A DNA stretch of 64,000 nt, taken from NCBI RefSeq assembly GCF_004337505.1, contig NZ_SJZI01000046.1, positions 124,001-188,000 on the forward strand, read 5' to 3'. Positions 33,901 to 41,189 of this stretch are shown piece by piece (the stretch's first letter is position 1; each line of letters opens with the position of its first letter). The translations under genes and the position numbers were made by a program. The notes beneath the pieces were generated by a model, which did no database searches, was not told the DNA's origin, and saw nothing but the letters and a program-made list of their open reading frames with translations. Source of the DNA: Flaviaestuariibacter flavus (GTDB lineage: Bacteria > Bacteroidota > Bacteroidia > Chitinophagales > Chitinophagaceae).

Positions 33901-34067
33901 ACAGCGGCAACTTCGCGCCCAGCCGCCAGGCACAGGAAGTGTACGCGGAGCTCGCCGGCGCCATCGACGCGCAGCTGGCGGCGCTGAAGCGGGTGCAGGA
34001 GGTGGATGTGAAGGCGCTCAACGAAGCCATCCGGCAGAAGGCCCTGCCCGTGATTGGTGTCCGGTAG
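30942..34067 (+). CDS. Secreted VPS10/sortilin-like protein with BNR (Asp-box) repeats
   Basis: 1041 residues. Signal peptide MRLPLILLTLLCSAAAFSQ, then a beta-propeller pair with at least nine Asp-box repeats: KTTDGGSNW, RSDDGGRTW, KTTDGGKTW, KSTDGGETW, ASNDGGDTW, RSRDGGRTF, VTRDGGKNW, KTEDYGATW, LSYDDGATW. A conserved C-terminal region (about 780-1041) includes a short helical part. Related proteins in Bacteroidota are annotated as glycosyl hydrolases or VPS10-domain proteins; no catalytic residues can be assigned, and the true role is unknown. The start at 30942 is fixed by the signal peptide; the frame runs 87 codons further up through repeat DNA. A TATCTTAC box lies at 30914-30921. Confidence 0.86.
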   Translation: MRLPLILLTLLCSAAAFSQKRKAAPAADPDSALFAKMKYRLAGPFRGGRVAAVGGSARNKNTFYFGSVGGGVWKTTDGGSNWKCVSDKYYGGSIGAVAVAPSDDNIVYVGEGENTLRGNESEGLNGMWRSDDGGRTWHNIGLRDARHVSRILVHPRDPNTAWAAVIGHSFGPNAERGVYKTTDGGKTWRKTLFVNNLAGAAELAMEPGNPSVLWAGTWRVLRTPWSMESGGEGSGLWKSTDGGETWTDMSARKGLPKGTWGIVSVAVAATNPDKVYAIIENEKGGLFASNDGGDTWTLVSSDNNIRQRAWYYSKVFVDPKNENLVYAPNVGFMRSRDGGRTFQAVPVGHGDCHDLWIDPEDGNRMILGDDGGAEVSFDGGQNWSSIRNQPTAQIYRVTTDNSFPYRILGAQQDNSTIRMRSRGRTRAGITDNDWEPTAGAESGYVVADPLNPDIVYGGNYGGYLSRLDHKTGENRAVSPWPNNPMGAGADVQKFRFQWNFPIFFSPNNPKRLYCAANVLFATEDEGANWEQVSPDLTTNDKSKQGPSGGPITKDNTSVEYYCTIFTAAESPLEPGVLWTGSDDGVISVTRDGGKNWKNVTPAGAPKWIMWNCVEVDPFKPGAAYFVGTRYKLDDFAPYIYKTEDYGATWRRITNGIPAQHFTRALRADKKRPGLLYAGTEYGMYLSYDDGATWKPFQLNLPVTPVTDMTIKENDLIVATQGRAFWVLDDLGPVQQWSTAVPARRLQLFTPAAAYRMPDAGGRGAQQAPRNVGANPPAGVVVPFWLSGINDSTRVRVTVLDEARKPIRTFSTDAKEENAKLDVSNGINRFAWNGLYAESERAPEGMILWNGVPAGILAPPGNYFVRVVVDGKDSSEVPARILADPNYKTTPAEYTAQFNFLRGVQDKFNETQKAIRDIRTLRSRIEGFMTLQGKDVPKDVKELSDSIQRRLTRIEEVLYQTKAKSGQDVLNYPIRLNDKLSGLFDVANSGNFAPSRQAQEVYAELAGAIDAQLAALKRVQEVDVKALNEAIRQKALPVIGVR

Positions 34068-34134
34068 TTGGAATCTCTTTATCTTTCGCCTTACTTTTCA
34101 AGAACAGACCCCTGATCATACGTAACACACCAAC

Positions 34135-34830
34135 ATGAAGTGCTTAATCGTAGACGATAACAAGATGGCCCGGATGGCCATGAAGCAGCTGGTAGGGCAG
34201 GTGAAGGACCTTGAGCTCGTAGACGAGTGCGAGGACGCCATGGCAGCATACCATATCATCAACAAGCAACCCATCGACCTCCTGTTTCTCGACATCGAGA
34301 TGCCCGGGATGACCGGCCTCGAGCTGACCAAGAACCTCGGGCACAAATCGCCGCTGATCATCTTCACCACGGCCAAGAAAGATTACGCCGTGGAGGCCTT
34401 CGAACTCAACGTGGTGGATTACCTGGTGAAACCCGTTTCGCCCGCCCGCTTCCTGCAGGCCGTGGAGCGCGCCCAGGAAACCATCGCCGCCGACAAGGAA
34501 GAAGTGAAGGTCGAGGCCCAGGAGTTCGTGTTTGTAAAAGACAATGGCATCCTGAAGCGGATCAATGTAGACGAGATCCTCTACCTCGAGGCCATGGGCG
34601 ACTACGTGAAGGTGCATACCCCGCAGAAATTCCATGTGCTGCATGCCACCCTGAAGTCGATCGAGGAAAAGCTGTCGCCGCAGAAGTTCATCCGCGTGCA
34701 CCGCAGCTATATCGTTTCCATGAGCAAGATCGACTTCATCCAGGAAGGCGTGATCTCGATCGGGAAGGCTTCGGTGCCCGTGGCCGACACCTATCGCACC
34801 GCGCTCAACAAGCGCCTCAACCTCCTTTAA
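34135..34830 (+). CDS. LytTR-family response regulator
   Basis: 231 residues. Receiver domain with KCLIVDDNK, phosphorylation site Asp53 in LLFLDIEMPGMTG, Thr in IIFTTAKK and Lys in DYLVKPVSP. C-terminal LytTR DNA-binding domain (about 127-231), with EILYLEAMGDYVKVHT and FIRVHRSYIVSMSKI. In Bacteroidota these pair with LytS-type sensor kinases, usually adjacent; here none is adjacent and the nearest kinase is a hybrid enzyme with its own receiver. It ends at a strong terminator. Confidence 0.92.
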   Translation: MKCLIVDDNKMARMAMKQLVGQVKDLELVDECEDAMAAYHIINKQPIDLLFLDIEMPGMTGLELTKNLGHKSPLIIFTTAKKDYAVEAFELNVVDYLVKPVSPARFLQAVERAQETIAADKEEVKVEAQEFVFVKDNGILKRINVDEILYLEAMGDYVKVHTPQKFHVLHATLKSIEEKLSPQKFIRVHRSYIVSMSKIDFIQEGVISIGKASVPVADTYRTALNKRLNLL

Positions 34831-34881
34831 TTTCGACTATGCATCGGTGCGGTTGGCCGAGCATATTACCGCTATCACCTA

Positions 34882-34915
34882 ATTCGGGGAGCCCCACGGC
34901 TCCCCGAATCTATTT
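34882..34915 (+). terminator. Intrinsic terminator after the LytTR regulator
   Basis: ATTCGGGGAGCC ccac GGCTCCCCGAAT then CTATTTTT. The T-rich tail overlaps a TATTTTTG promoter-like box at 34911-34918. Confidence 0.8.
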
Positions 34916-34993
34916 TTGAAACAGCCTTAGCCGCGGCTCTGTCCCGGAATACTGCTTATCCACCAAAACGACCAGCGCCACCGGCCTGATATT

Positions 34994-35191
34994 ATGAAAC
35001 TTCGCTACCTGATACCCTTCCTCACCTGCATCCTCCTGCTCATTGCATCGGAGTACTTCCTGCTGAGCGAAGTGTGGAGCGGGCGCCGCCTCCCCGTGAT
35101 CCTGGGTTCTTCGGCCATTCTTTTGGGGAGCATCGTCTACTTCTGGCGCTCCTACCGCCGCTTTCGCCAGGCGGAACCTGTCCAAGCCTGA
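34994..35191 (+). CDS. Small two-helix membrane protein
   Basis: 65 residues: YLIPFLTCILLLIASEYFLL and VILGSSAILLGSIVYFWRSY are membrane helices joined by SEVWSGRRLP, with a basic end. It lies 24 bases before the hybrid kinase gene and may be co-transcribed. No family is recognised; it could be an accessory of the kinase, but only position suggests this. Confidence 0.6.
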   Translation: MKLRYLIPFLTCILLLIASEYFLLSEVWSGRRLPVILGSSAILLGSIVYFWRSYRRFRQAEPVQA

Positions 35192-35215
35192 TTTTTCGTA
35201 TTTTAGACCCTCAGC

Positions 35216-37384
35216 ATGGGGGACGGTCGCATGAAATACCTGGCGTTGTGGTTTTTTATTATTGGCGTATTGCTGATCGTCTTTATACAGTTCATTACGT
35301 CCCATAATGTCCGCGACCTTACCGAAGGCAACCGCCGACTGCTCAGCGAGGTCAATATCCAGAACAATCTCCGCAGCCTCGAAGCCGACGTTCTTTCGGT
35401 GGAAAGCGATATCCGTGGTGCCATCATCACCAACGACCGGCGGCACATCCGCGACGTCAACAACAAGATCAGCAATATCCGCAGCGAGCTGGGGCCGATC
35501 CGCAAGCGCCTGCAGGGCACGGAGACGAACGGTCTCGTGCGGGAGCTCGACGGCCTCGTGGACCGGAAGATCCGTTTCAGCTACGACATCCTGAACGCCT
35601 ATGAGCGCGGCGGCAAGGACGCGGGTGAGGCCGTTATCAATACCGGCCGCGGCCGCCTGCTCCGCGATTCCATCAACTCGGTGATCTACCGCCTCGACAG
35701 CATCCGGCAGGCGCACCTTACCTCCATCATGGGCGGCATCGAGCGCAACGGCGACCGGGCCCGCTTTACCGGCGTGGGCATGGCTATCATCGCCTGCCTG
35801 GCCTGCATCCTGGCCTTTATATATGTGGTCAACAAGGGCCGCCAGCAGGAGCGCATGATCCTGATGCTCAACGAGTCGGAAAAACGCATCAAGGAAGGCG
35901 CCCTCATCAAGGAGCAGTTCCTGGCCAATATGAGCCACGAGATCCGCACCCCGATGAACGCTATCCTCGGCTTCACCAACCTGCTGCGGCGCTCCTCGCT
36001 CACGAGCCAGCAGCAGCAGTATGTCGACTACATCTATTCCTCGAGCCAGAACCTGCTTACGCTGATCAACGACATTCTCGACCTCTCCAAGATCGAGGCG
36101 GGAATGATGCACATCGAGCAGACGCCCTTCTCCCTCAACGGGCTTGTGGGCTCGGTGCAGGTGATGTTTGAAGACAAGGCCAGGCAGAAAGGCCTTCAGT
36201 TCACTATCAACGTCGATCCTTCGATCCACGACACGCTCTCCGGCGACCCGGTGCGCCTGACGCAGGTGCTGATCAACCTGCTCAGCAATGCCATTAAGTT
36301 TACCGAGCGCGGCTTCGTGCATTTCGAGGTGACGACGATCAGCCAGAATGAGGAGCTGGTGCACCTGCAATTCCGCATCAAGGATTCCGGCGTGGGCATC
36401 GCCCCCGAAAAGAAGAACACCATCTTCGACCGCTTCCAGCAGGCGGAGGCGGAAACCACGCGCAAATTCGGCGGCACGGGTCTCGGGCTTGCCATCGTGA
36501 AGCAGCTGATCGACCTGCAGGGCGGCTCTATCCAGATGGAAAGCGAGGTGGGGCGCGGCTCGGAGTTCCTGGTGCGTATGCCCTTCCGGCCCCTGCACAA
36601 TCATACCGAAAGCTTTGCCCGTCCCGCCGACGAGGTGCACCATGCGCTCCAGGGCATGCGGATCCTGGTGGCCGAAGACAACGCCATGAACCAGCAGCTG
36701 ATCCGGCACCTGATGCAGCAGTGGCACCTCGACTACCACCTGGTAAACAACGGTCTCGAGGCGGTGAACGCACTCCGCGAAGGCAACTACGCCGCCGTGC
36801 TGATGGACATCCAGATGCCGCTCATGGATGGTTATGACGCCACCCAGGTGATCCGCGGCGAGCTGAAACTCGACCTGCCCATCATCGCCATGACGGCCCA
36901 CGCCATGACCGGCGAGAAAGAACGCTGCCTCTCTTTCGGCATGAACGACTACATTTCTAAACCAATCAAGGAAGGTGAGTTATACGCTATCCTGCAACAC
37001 TATTGTCAACAAATGGAAACCGATCGTACCCCAGTGCCGGTGGTGAACCTTGCCTACCTGCACGAGCTGTCGCTGGGCGACACCGAGTTTGAGAACGCCA
37101 TTATCCGCCAGTTCATCGTTCAGGTGCCCGAAGAGCTCAACCTGCTGCAGGAGGCCGTGGAAGCCGGCAACCGCACCCAGATAAAAAGCATCGCCCATGG
37201 CATGAAAAGCTCCGTGGCCTATCTCGGCCTGACCGAGCGCCTCTCGCCCTACCTGCACCGTATGGAAGTGGAAGCAGTGGGGCAAACAGACGAAAATCAT
37301 TTCCTGGAAGACTACCTCGAGGTGCGAAAAGTTTGCGAGCAGGCAGTTGCCGAAGCGCGGGGCTTATTGAGTAGCGTCGGCTAA
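35216..37384 (+). CDS. Hybrid sensor histidine kinase with receiver and HPt domains
   Basis: 722 residues. A membrane helix at the N-terminus (LALWFFIIGVLLIVFIQF), a periplasmic helical sensor like CHASE3 (about 30-180), a second helix (GMAIIACLACILAFIYV), then HisKA with H240 in FLANMSHEIRTPMNAILGF, HATPase with N-box LINLLSNAIKFT, G boxes DSGVGIAPEKK and GGTGLGLAIVKQL, a receiver with Asp about 529 in AVLMDIQMPLMDGYDAT, and an HPt with His about 660 in IKSIAHGMKSSVAYLG. All phosphorelay residues are present. An alternative ATG is at 35231 (MKYLALWFF). A TATTTTAG box ends nine bases before the first ATG. The output partner is unknown; the LytTR regulator upstream is a candidate. Confidence 0.9.
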   Translation: MGDGRMKYLALWFFIIGVLLIVFIQFITSHNVRDLTEGNRRLLSEVNIQNNLRSLEADVLSVESDIRGAIITNDRRHIRDVNNKISNIRSELGPIRKRLQGTETNGLVRELDGLVDRKIRFSYDILNAYERGGKDAGEAVINTGRGRLLRDSINSVIYRLDSIRQAHLTSIMGGIERNGDRARFTGVGMAIIACLACILAFIYVVNKGRQQERMILMLNESEKRIKEGALIKEQFLANMSHEIRTPMNAILGFTNLLRRSSLTSQQQQYVDYIYSSSQNLLTLINDILDLSKIEAGMMHIEQTPFSLNGLVGSVQVMFEDKARQKGLQFTINVDPSIHDTLSGDPVRLTQVLINLLSNAIKFTERGFVHFEVTTISQNEELVHLQFRIKDSGVGIAPEKKNTIFDRFQQAEAETTRKFGGTGLGLAIVKQLIDLQGGSIQMESEVGRGSEFLVRMPFRPLHNHTESFARPADEVHHALQGMRILVAEDNAMNQQLIRHLMQQWHLDYHLVNNGLEAVNALREGNYAAVLMDIQMPLMDGYDATQVIRGELKLDLPIIAMTAHAMTGEKERCLSFGMNDYISKPIKEGELYAILQHYCQQMETDRTPVPVVNLAYLHELSLGDTEFENAIIRQFIVQVPEELNLLQEAVEAGNRTQIKSIAHGMKSSVAYLGLTERLSPYLHRMEVEAVGQTDENHFLEDYLEVRKVCEQAVAEARGLLSSVG

Positions 37385-37457
37385 GGGTAGATGCTTATCC
37401 GCTCATCCTGTCAATGGATGAATTTGACCGGCATTTTTGCCCGGTTGAACGATTGGA

Positions 37458-37490
37458 TTTGGATTGTGGCCTCCCGGCGAACTACTTTTA
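37458..37490 (+). promoter_or_regulatory. Promoter (-33 TTTG, 21 nt, -7 TACTTTTA) without a downstream gene
   Basis: TTTG at 37458-37461 and TACTTTTA at 37483-37490 match the Bacteroidetes promoter pattern with 21-base spacing. The transcript would start near 37496 and meet a terminator at 37583-37612. Confidence 0.5.
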
Positions 37491-37495
37491 CCATG

Positions 37496-37612
37496 TAATC
37501 GGAACACAGTATCCCGGTTACTCAAAAAGAAGATTATTCTACGCTGAATATAAGATCTTGGTTTCGTATGGTTAAGGGTGAAGCCCTGTCATTCTTGACG
37601 GGGCATTTTTTT
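37496..37612 (+). ncRNA. Candidate small RNA (~115 nt), unknown class
   Basis: A promoter and an intrinsic terminator define a transcript of about 115 nt with no open frame. Its 5' end can form a stem GTAATCGG / CCGGTTAC (37496-37503 and 37519-37526 approximately), then an A/T-rich unpaired stretch, then the terminator hairpin GCCCTGTCA / TTGACGGGGC with a 7-T tail. No known RNA family is recognised (not 6S, tmRNA, RNase P or SRP RNA). It lies 110 nt after the hybrid kinase stop. Confidence 0.42.
37583..37612 (+). terminator. Intrinsic terminator of the candidate small RNA
   Basis: GCCCTGTCA ttc TTGACGGGGC with one G-T pair, followed by A then seven Ts. It could also end read-through from the kinase gene. 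Confidence 0.82.
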
Positions 37613-37732
37613 GCAACCGCGAACACATTATTCAAAATTGCCATAACAAAGGGATGCAAGTCCTGATAAGCCGCTCGTTTCTACGAATGGCTTTTATTTT
37701 CAATGGCCTGCGGCCAGGCATTGCCCTGAAAA

Positions 37733-37893
37733 GAAAGAACGCAGATTTATTATGATTCTTATGATTTACGCAGCCTTCGACCTCGCACAGGCTGACAACG
37801 TCATGGCGAGCTTGTCGCATCATACCGGCGCCGGCCTATCATAAAAAAATCATAACCAATCTGCGTATCCCGCTTGCGGAATCAGCGTTGTGT
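37733..37893 (+). repeat. Element C copy 3
   Basis: Starts AAGAAAGAACGCAGATTTAT and TATGATTCTTATGATTTACG, ends AATCATAACCAATCTGCGTA and TCCCGCTTGCGGAATCAGCG. The interior (about 37780-37850) is unlike other copies. It fills the rest of the 37385-37916 gap after the small RNA. No gene is seen in it. Confidence 0.7.
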
Positions 37894-37916
37894 TGCTCCC
37901 GTTGCCTGCGGTGCGG

Positions 37917-38084
37917 CTATCTCCGTCCGCGGCCTACCAGCCAAAGGATGAGTCCCACCACCAGTACGATCAGGATAATGGCCGTCCAGAATCCCGCTTT
38001 AAAGATGCCGCCAACGACCTGGCAGGAAGCAAAGGTGCTTGCCAGGAAAAACAAAGCCATCCAAAGTGTTGCATGCCGTTTCAT
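37917..38084 (-). CDS. Small membrane lipoprotein (55 residues)
   Basis: Short frame below the usual size cut-off. MKRHATLWMALFFLASTFAS followed by Cys21 gives a lipoprotein signal with the Cys in FASCQVVGG, then GIFKAGFWTAIILIVLVVGL and a WLVGRGRR end. Small proteins with the same GIFKAGxWTxII core are widespread in Bacteroidota and are often labelled phosphatidate cytidylyltransferase, without support. One membrane helix and a basic tail are visible. Function unknown. It converges with element C copy 3. Confidence 0.75.
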   Translation of the reverse strand: MKRHATLWMALFFLASTFASCQVVGGIFKAGFWTAIILIVLVVGLILWLVGRGRR

Positions 38085-38221
38085 AGTCTGCCTTTTTCAT
38101 AATGCTTTGCAAATGCGTTGCCACAGCCTGCCTAACGTCATTTAACCTTATTTAACCGGAAGGGCTTAAACCTATCTTTCCGGTGGCCGTCTATGATAAA
38201 ACCGTTTACAAAACACAAATA

Positions 38222-38899
38222 ATGAATATGAAAAGAATGATTACCAGTGCTTTGGCCATCCTGTTGCTGGCCGGCGCCGCCCAGGCCCAGGGTCGTGGCA
38301 AGGAAGCAAAGCAAGAACGTCGCAACGACATGAAGGAGCTCAACCTGAGCAACGACCAGAAAACAAAGCTCAAGGATATCCACACCCGCGAAAAGGCCGA
38401 AATGGATGCCCTGCGCAACAACACCGCCCTTACCGATGAGCAGCGCAAGACCCAGCGCAGGCAGATCCACGAAAAATATGTGGCCGAGCGCAAGAGCCTG
38501 CTGACGCCCGAGCAGCAGAAGAAGGCCGCTGATTTCCGCGAAGAGTGGAAAGACCGCCGCGGTGCCGGTGGTCCCGGTGACCGCGACACCATCCGCCGTC
38601 ATGGCGGCCCCGGTGGCGAGTACGGCAAGCATGGCGAAGGTTTTGGCAAAATGCAGCAGGAGCTCAACCTGACCGCGGCCCAGCAGGAAAAGATGAAGAG
38701 CATCCGCCAGGACTATAAAGGTCGCCTGGATGCCCTGCGCAACAATACGGCCATCAGCCAGGAAGAAAAGCGCAAGCAACAGCACGAGCTGATGAAGGCC
38801 CAGATGGAGCAGATGAAGTCTGTACTCACCCCCGAGCAGCAGCAAAAGATGCAGCAGCTCCGCAAGGGTGGCCGCAAGAAGAATGCTAACGTGAAGTAA
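38222..38899 (+). CDS. Secreted Spy/CpxP-like helical protein with two repeats
   Basis: About 225 residues. Signal peptide MKRMITSALAILLLAGAAQAQ after a two-residue lead (ATG at 38222 or 38228). Then two similar helical units: KELNLSNDQKTKLKDI with LLTPEQQKK, and QELNLTAAQQEKMKSI with VLTPEQQQK, each with the LTxxQ-type motif of the Spy/CpxP fold, separated by an Asp/Arg/Gly-rich linker. These proteins act as periplasmic ATP-independent chaperones. It ends at a terminator that abuts the next promoter. Confidence 0.85.
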   Translation: MNMKRMITSALAILLLAGAAQAQGRGKEAKQERRNDMKELNLSNDQKTKLKDIHTREKAEMDALRNNTALTDEQRKTQRRQIHEKYVAERKSLLTPEQQKKAADFREEWKDRRGAGGPGDRDTIRRHGGPGGEYGKHGEGFGKMQQELNLTAAQQEKMKSIRQDYKGRLDALRNNTAISQEEKRKQQHELMKAQMEQMKSVLTPEQQQKMQQLRKGGRKKNANVK

Positions 38900-38921
38900 C
38901 CCGTTTTTAGTTGGGTTCAAT

Positions 38922-38950
38922 AAAAAGACCCCCGCATTGCGGGGGTCTTT
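38922..38950 (+). terminator. Intrinsic terminator between the Spy-like gene and rluB-like gene
   Basis: AAAAGACCCCCGC att GCGGGGGTCTTTT. Two bases later comes the TACTTTTG box of the next gene, a very compact junction. Confidence 0.88.
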
Positions 38951-38952
38951 TC

Positions 38953-38960
38953 TACTTTTG
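38953..38960 (+). promoter_or_regulatory. TAnnTTTG -7 box of rluB-like gene, 4 nt from ATG
   Basis: TACTTTTG, perfect match, then CCGG and the ATG at 38965. It excludes the longer frame beginning at 38911. Confidence 0.62.
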
Positions 38961-38964
38961 CCGG

Positions 38965-40179
38965 ATGAACAAGAAATCAGGGTTTGAGAAATTCCACAAG
39001 GGCGGCCCCAAAAAAGGCGCGGCCCTGAAGGAACAGTTTCGGCAGGAAAAGAAGGAAGAAACCCGCAAGCGTAAAGCTTTTTTTGAGCAGCAGCGTGCCG
39101 ATAAGGCCGCGGCGCGGAATTCCGGATTTGGCAGCGAAGCACCCGCCCCGCGTGGTGCGCGCACCCCGAAAGCGGGCAATGACCGCCCCGCTAAGCCCGC
39201 ACGCGAAGAGGGACGCCCGTCGAAGTTCTCGAAGGAAGAACCGCGCGGTGCCCGTCCTGCCGCCCGCCCGGCCAAAGGCCCCGGCAAGGAGCCTGCCGCG
39301 CCGAAGCGCACTGGAACCCCCAACGATAAAGACGCCCCGAAAGGCTCATTCCGGGTGCGCCGCGCCATTGGCGACACGGCGCATGAGGCCCGGCCCACGG
39401 CCGCTCCCGATGCCGCGCCCGACCGGAAGCCGGTTACCCGCGCGCGCAAGGAAGCACAGATGCCCCTGAATAAATACCTCGCCCACGGCGGCATCTGCTC
39501 GCGTCGCGAGGCCGCCGACGTAGTCAAAAGCGGCAAGGTGCAGGTGAACGGCGCCGTAGTGACCGAGCCCGGTTACAAGGTGCAGGCCGACGACAAAGTG
39601 ACCTTCAACGGTAAGAAAGTGACGCCTACCGGCAATCTCGTGTACATCCTGCTTAACAAGCCGAAAGATTACCTCACCACTACCGACGACCCGCAACAGC
39701 GCAAGACGGTGCTCGACCTCATCGCCCGTGCCACCGAGGAACGCGTGTACCCGGTGGGCCGCCTCGACCGCAATACCTCGGGCGTGCTGCTGCTCACCAA
39801 CGACGGCGAACTGGCGCAGACGCTGACCCATCCCAGCAACGAAGTGCGGAAGGTGTACGCCGTAACGCTCGACAAGCCGCTCACCAAAGCGCACTTCGAT
39901 GAAATCCTCAAGGGCGTGCCGCTCGAGGACGGGCTTGCCACGGTTGACTCGCTGGCCTATGCCGATTCGTCGAACAAAAAAGAGGTCGGCATCGAGATCC
40001 ACAGCGGCCGCAACCGCATCGTTCGCCGCATCTTCGAGCACTTTGGCTACGACGTTAAAGGCCTCGACCGCGTCATCTTCGCCGGACTCACCAAGAAGAA
40101 CGTACCCCGCGGCAAATGGCGCCTCCTCAGCGAAAAGGAAGTGCGTGATCTTAAATTTTTCAAGAAAGGAAAAAAATAG
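38965..40179 (+). CDS. RluB/RsuA-family pseudouridine synthase with long basic N-terminal tail
   Basis: 404 residues. The first 165 residues are disordered and rich in Lys, Arg, Ala, Pro and Glu. Then an S4 domain (MPLNKYLAHGGICSRREAADVV) and a catalytic domain with RLDRNTSGVLLLTNDGELAQTL (Asp of the GRLDxxTxGLLLLTNDG motif), VRKVYAVTLDKPL, and HSGRNRIVRRIFEHFG. Normal RluB/RluF proteins have no such tail, though Bacteroidota often do. It would modify a uridine in helix 80-90 of 23S rRNA or in 16S; the site is not predictable. Confidence 0.9.
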   Translation: MNKKSGFEKFHKGGPKKGAALKEQFRQEKKEETRKRKAFFEQQRADKAAARNSGFGSEAPAPRGARTPKAGNDRPAKPAREEGRPSKFSKEEPRGARPAARPAKGPGKEPAAPKRTGTPNDKDAPKGSFRVRRAIGDTAHEARPTAAPDAAPDRKPVTRARKEAQMPLNKYLAHGGICSRREAADVVKSGKVQVNGAVVTEPGYKVQADDKVTFNGKKVTPTGNLVYILLNKPKDYLTTTDDPQQRKTVLDLIARATEERVYPVGRLDRNTSGVLLLTNDGELAQTLTHPSNEVRKVYAVTLDKPLTKAHFDEILKGVPLEDGLATVDSLAYADSSNKKEVGIEIHSGRNRIVRRIFEHFGYDVKGLDRVIFAGLTKKNVPRGKWRLLSEKEVRDLKFFKKGKK

Positions 40180-40320
40180 TGTGCTGGTGGGTTAATGTGC
40201 TGGTGTGCTAACGGAGGCAAGCAGTAAAACAAAACTTTTGGTATAGTTGCGTCCATTGCCGGTTTAGCCAGACCTTTTGACCATTTAGCACATTAGCACA
40301 CCAGCACACCAGCACAATAC
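40180..40320. repeat. Word-repeat inverted element (GTGTGCTGG vocabulary)
   Basis: Left arm GTGTGCTGGTGGGTTAATGT and GCTGGTGTGCTAACGG (40180-40217); right arm 40282-40318: TTTAGCACATTAGCACACCA and GCACACCAGCACAATAC. Spacer holds no terminator. Shares vocabulary with 50520-50638. Confidence 0.82.
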
Positions 40321-40324
40321 GACT

Positions 40325-41035
40325 ATGGCTTTTCGAATTGACGATCTGATAGTTTACGAAGACGAAAACCTGGTGGCGGTGAACAAACCCTCGGGCATGC
40401 TCACCATTCCCGATCGCGAGGGCGTGGCCGGGCTGCGCAACGGGCTGCAGGATAAATACGGCTCTATCTTTACGGTGCACCGCCTCGACCGCGATACGAG
40501 CGGGCTCGTGATCTTTGCCCGCAACGAGGTTGCCCACCGGCATTTTTCGATGCAGTTTGAAGAGCGCAGCACCCGCAAGGTGTACAACGGATTTGTGCTC
40601 GGCACACCGCATATCACCGAGGGCGTGATCGACGAGCCGATTGCCGAGCATCCTACTAAGAAAGGGGTGATGACGGTTTGGCGTAAGGGAAAGGAAAGCG
40701 TTACCGAGTTCACCGTGCTCGAGCAGTTCCGCCTTTATGCCTGGATGGAGTTCCGCATTCTTACCGGCCGCACCCACCAGATCCGCGTGCACATGAAGCA
40801 CCTCGGGCACCCCATTGTGTGCGACCCGATCTACGGCGACGGGCGCCCGGTGCTGCTGTCGGAGTTCCGGAAGAAATTCAACCTCGGCAAGTTCGAGGAG
40901 GAGCGTCCCCTGCTCAACCGGCTTGCCCTGCATGCATCGAAGCTTACCCTTAAGAACCTTGATGGAGATGAGATCACACTCGAGGCGCCGCTGCAAAAGG
41001 ATATGAAGGCGACGCTGCAACAACTAAGAAAGTAA
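40325..41035 (+). CDS. RluA-family pseudouridine synthase
   Basis: 236 residues, no S4 domain. Catalytic motif TVHRLDRDTSGLVIFARNE (Asp), then VYNGFVLGTP, GVMTVWRKGKESVTEF, and the C-terminal GRTHQIRVHMKHLGHPIVCDP. The short length and missing S4 domain fit RluA/RluC-like small members. The target could be 23S rRNA or tRNA. It ends at a 12-bp hairpin without a T-run. Confidence 0.92.
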   Translation: MAFRIDDLIVYEDENLVAVNKPSGMLTIPDREGVAGLRNGLQDKYGSIFTVHRLDRDTSGLVIFARNEVAHRHFSMQFEERSTRKVYNGFVLGTPHITEGVIDEPIAEHPTKKGVMTVWRKGKESVTEFTVLEQFRLYAWMEFRILTGRTHQIRVHMKHLGHPIVCDPIYGDGRPVLLSEFRKKFNLGKFEEERPLLNRLALHASKLTLKNLDGDEITLEAPLQKDMKATLQQLRK

Positions 41036-41037
41036 TA

Positions 41038-41064
41038 CGAAGGCCCCGCGAAGCGGGGCCTTCG
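41038..41064 (+). terminator. GC hairpin after the RluA-family gene
   Basis: Perfect stem CGAAGGCCCCGC gaa GCGGGGCCTTCG immediately after the stop; no T-run follows. Confidence 0.55.
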
Positions 41065-41189
41065 GCGTTATTGCGAGCGCAGCGAAGCAAACTCCACGAT
41101 CTTAAGACTGGTCTTACTCCGAAAGGATTTCAAAATGATATCCCGTTCAAGCGCTTTGCGACTGACCTCCGTAACATGGTACAGGGCAT

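Noticed and set aside
34910-36901. 663-codon minus-strand frame over the hybrid kinase
   Set aside because: Antisense shadow of a kinase whose H, N, G and receiver motifs are unmistakable.
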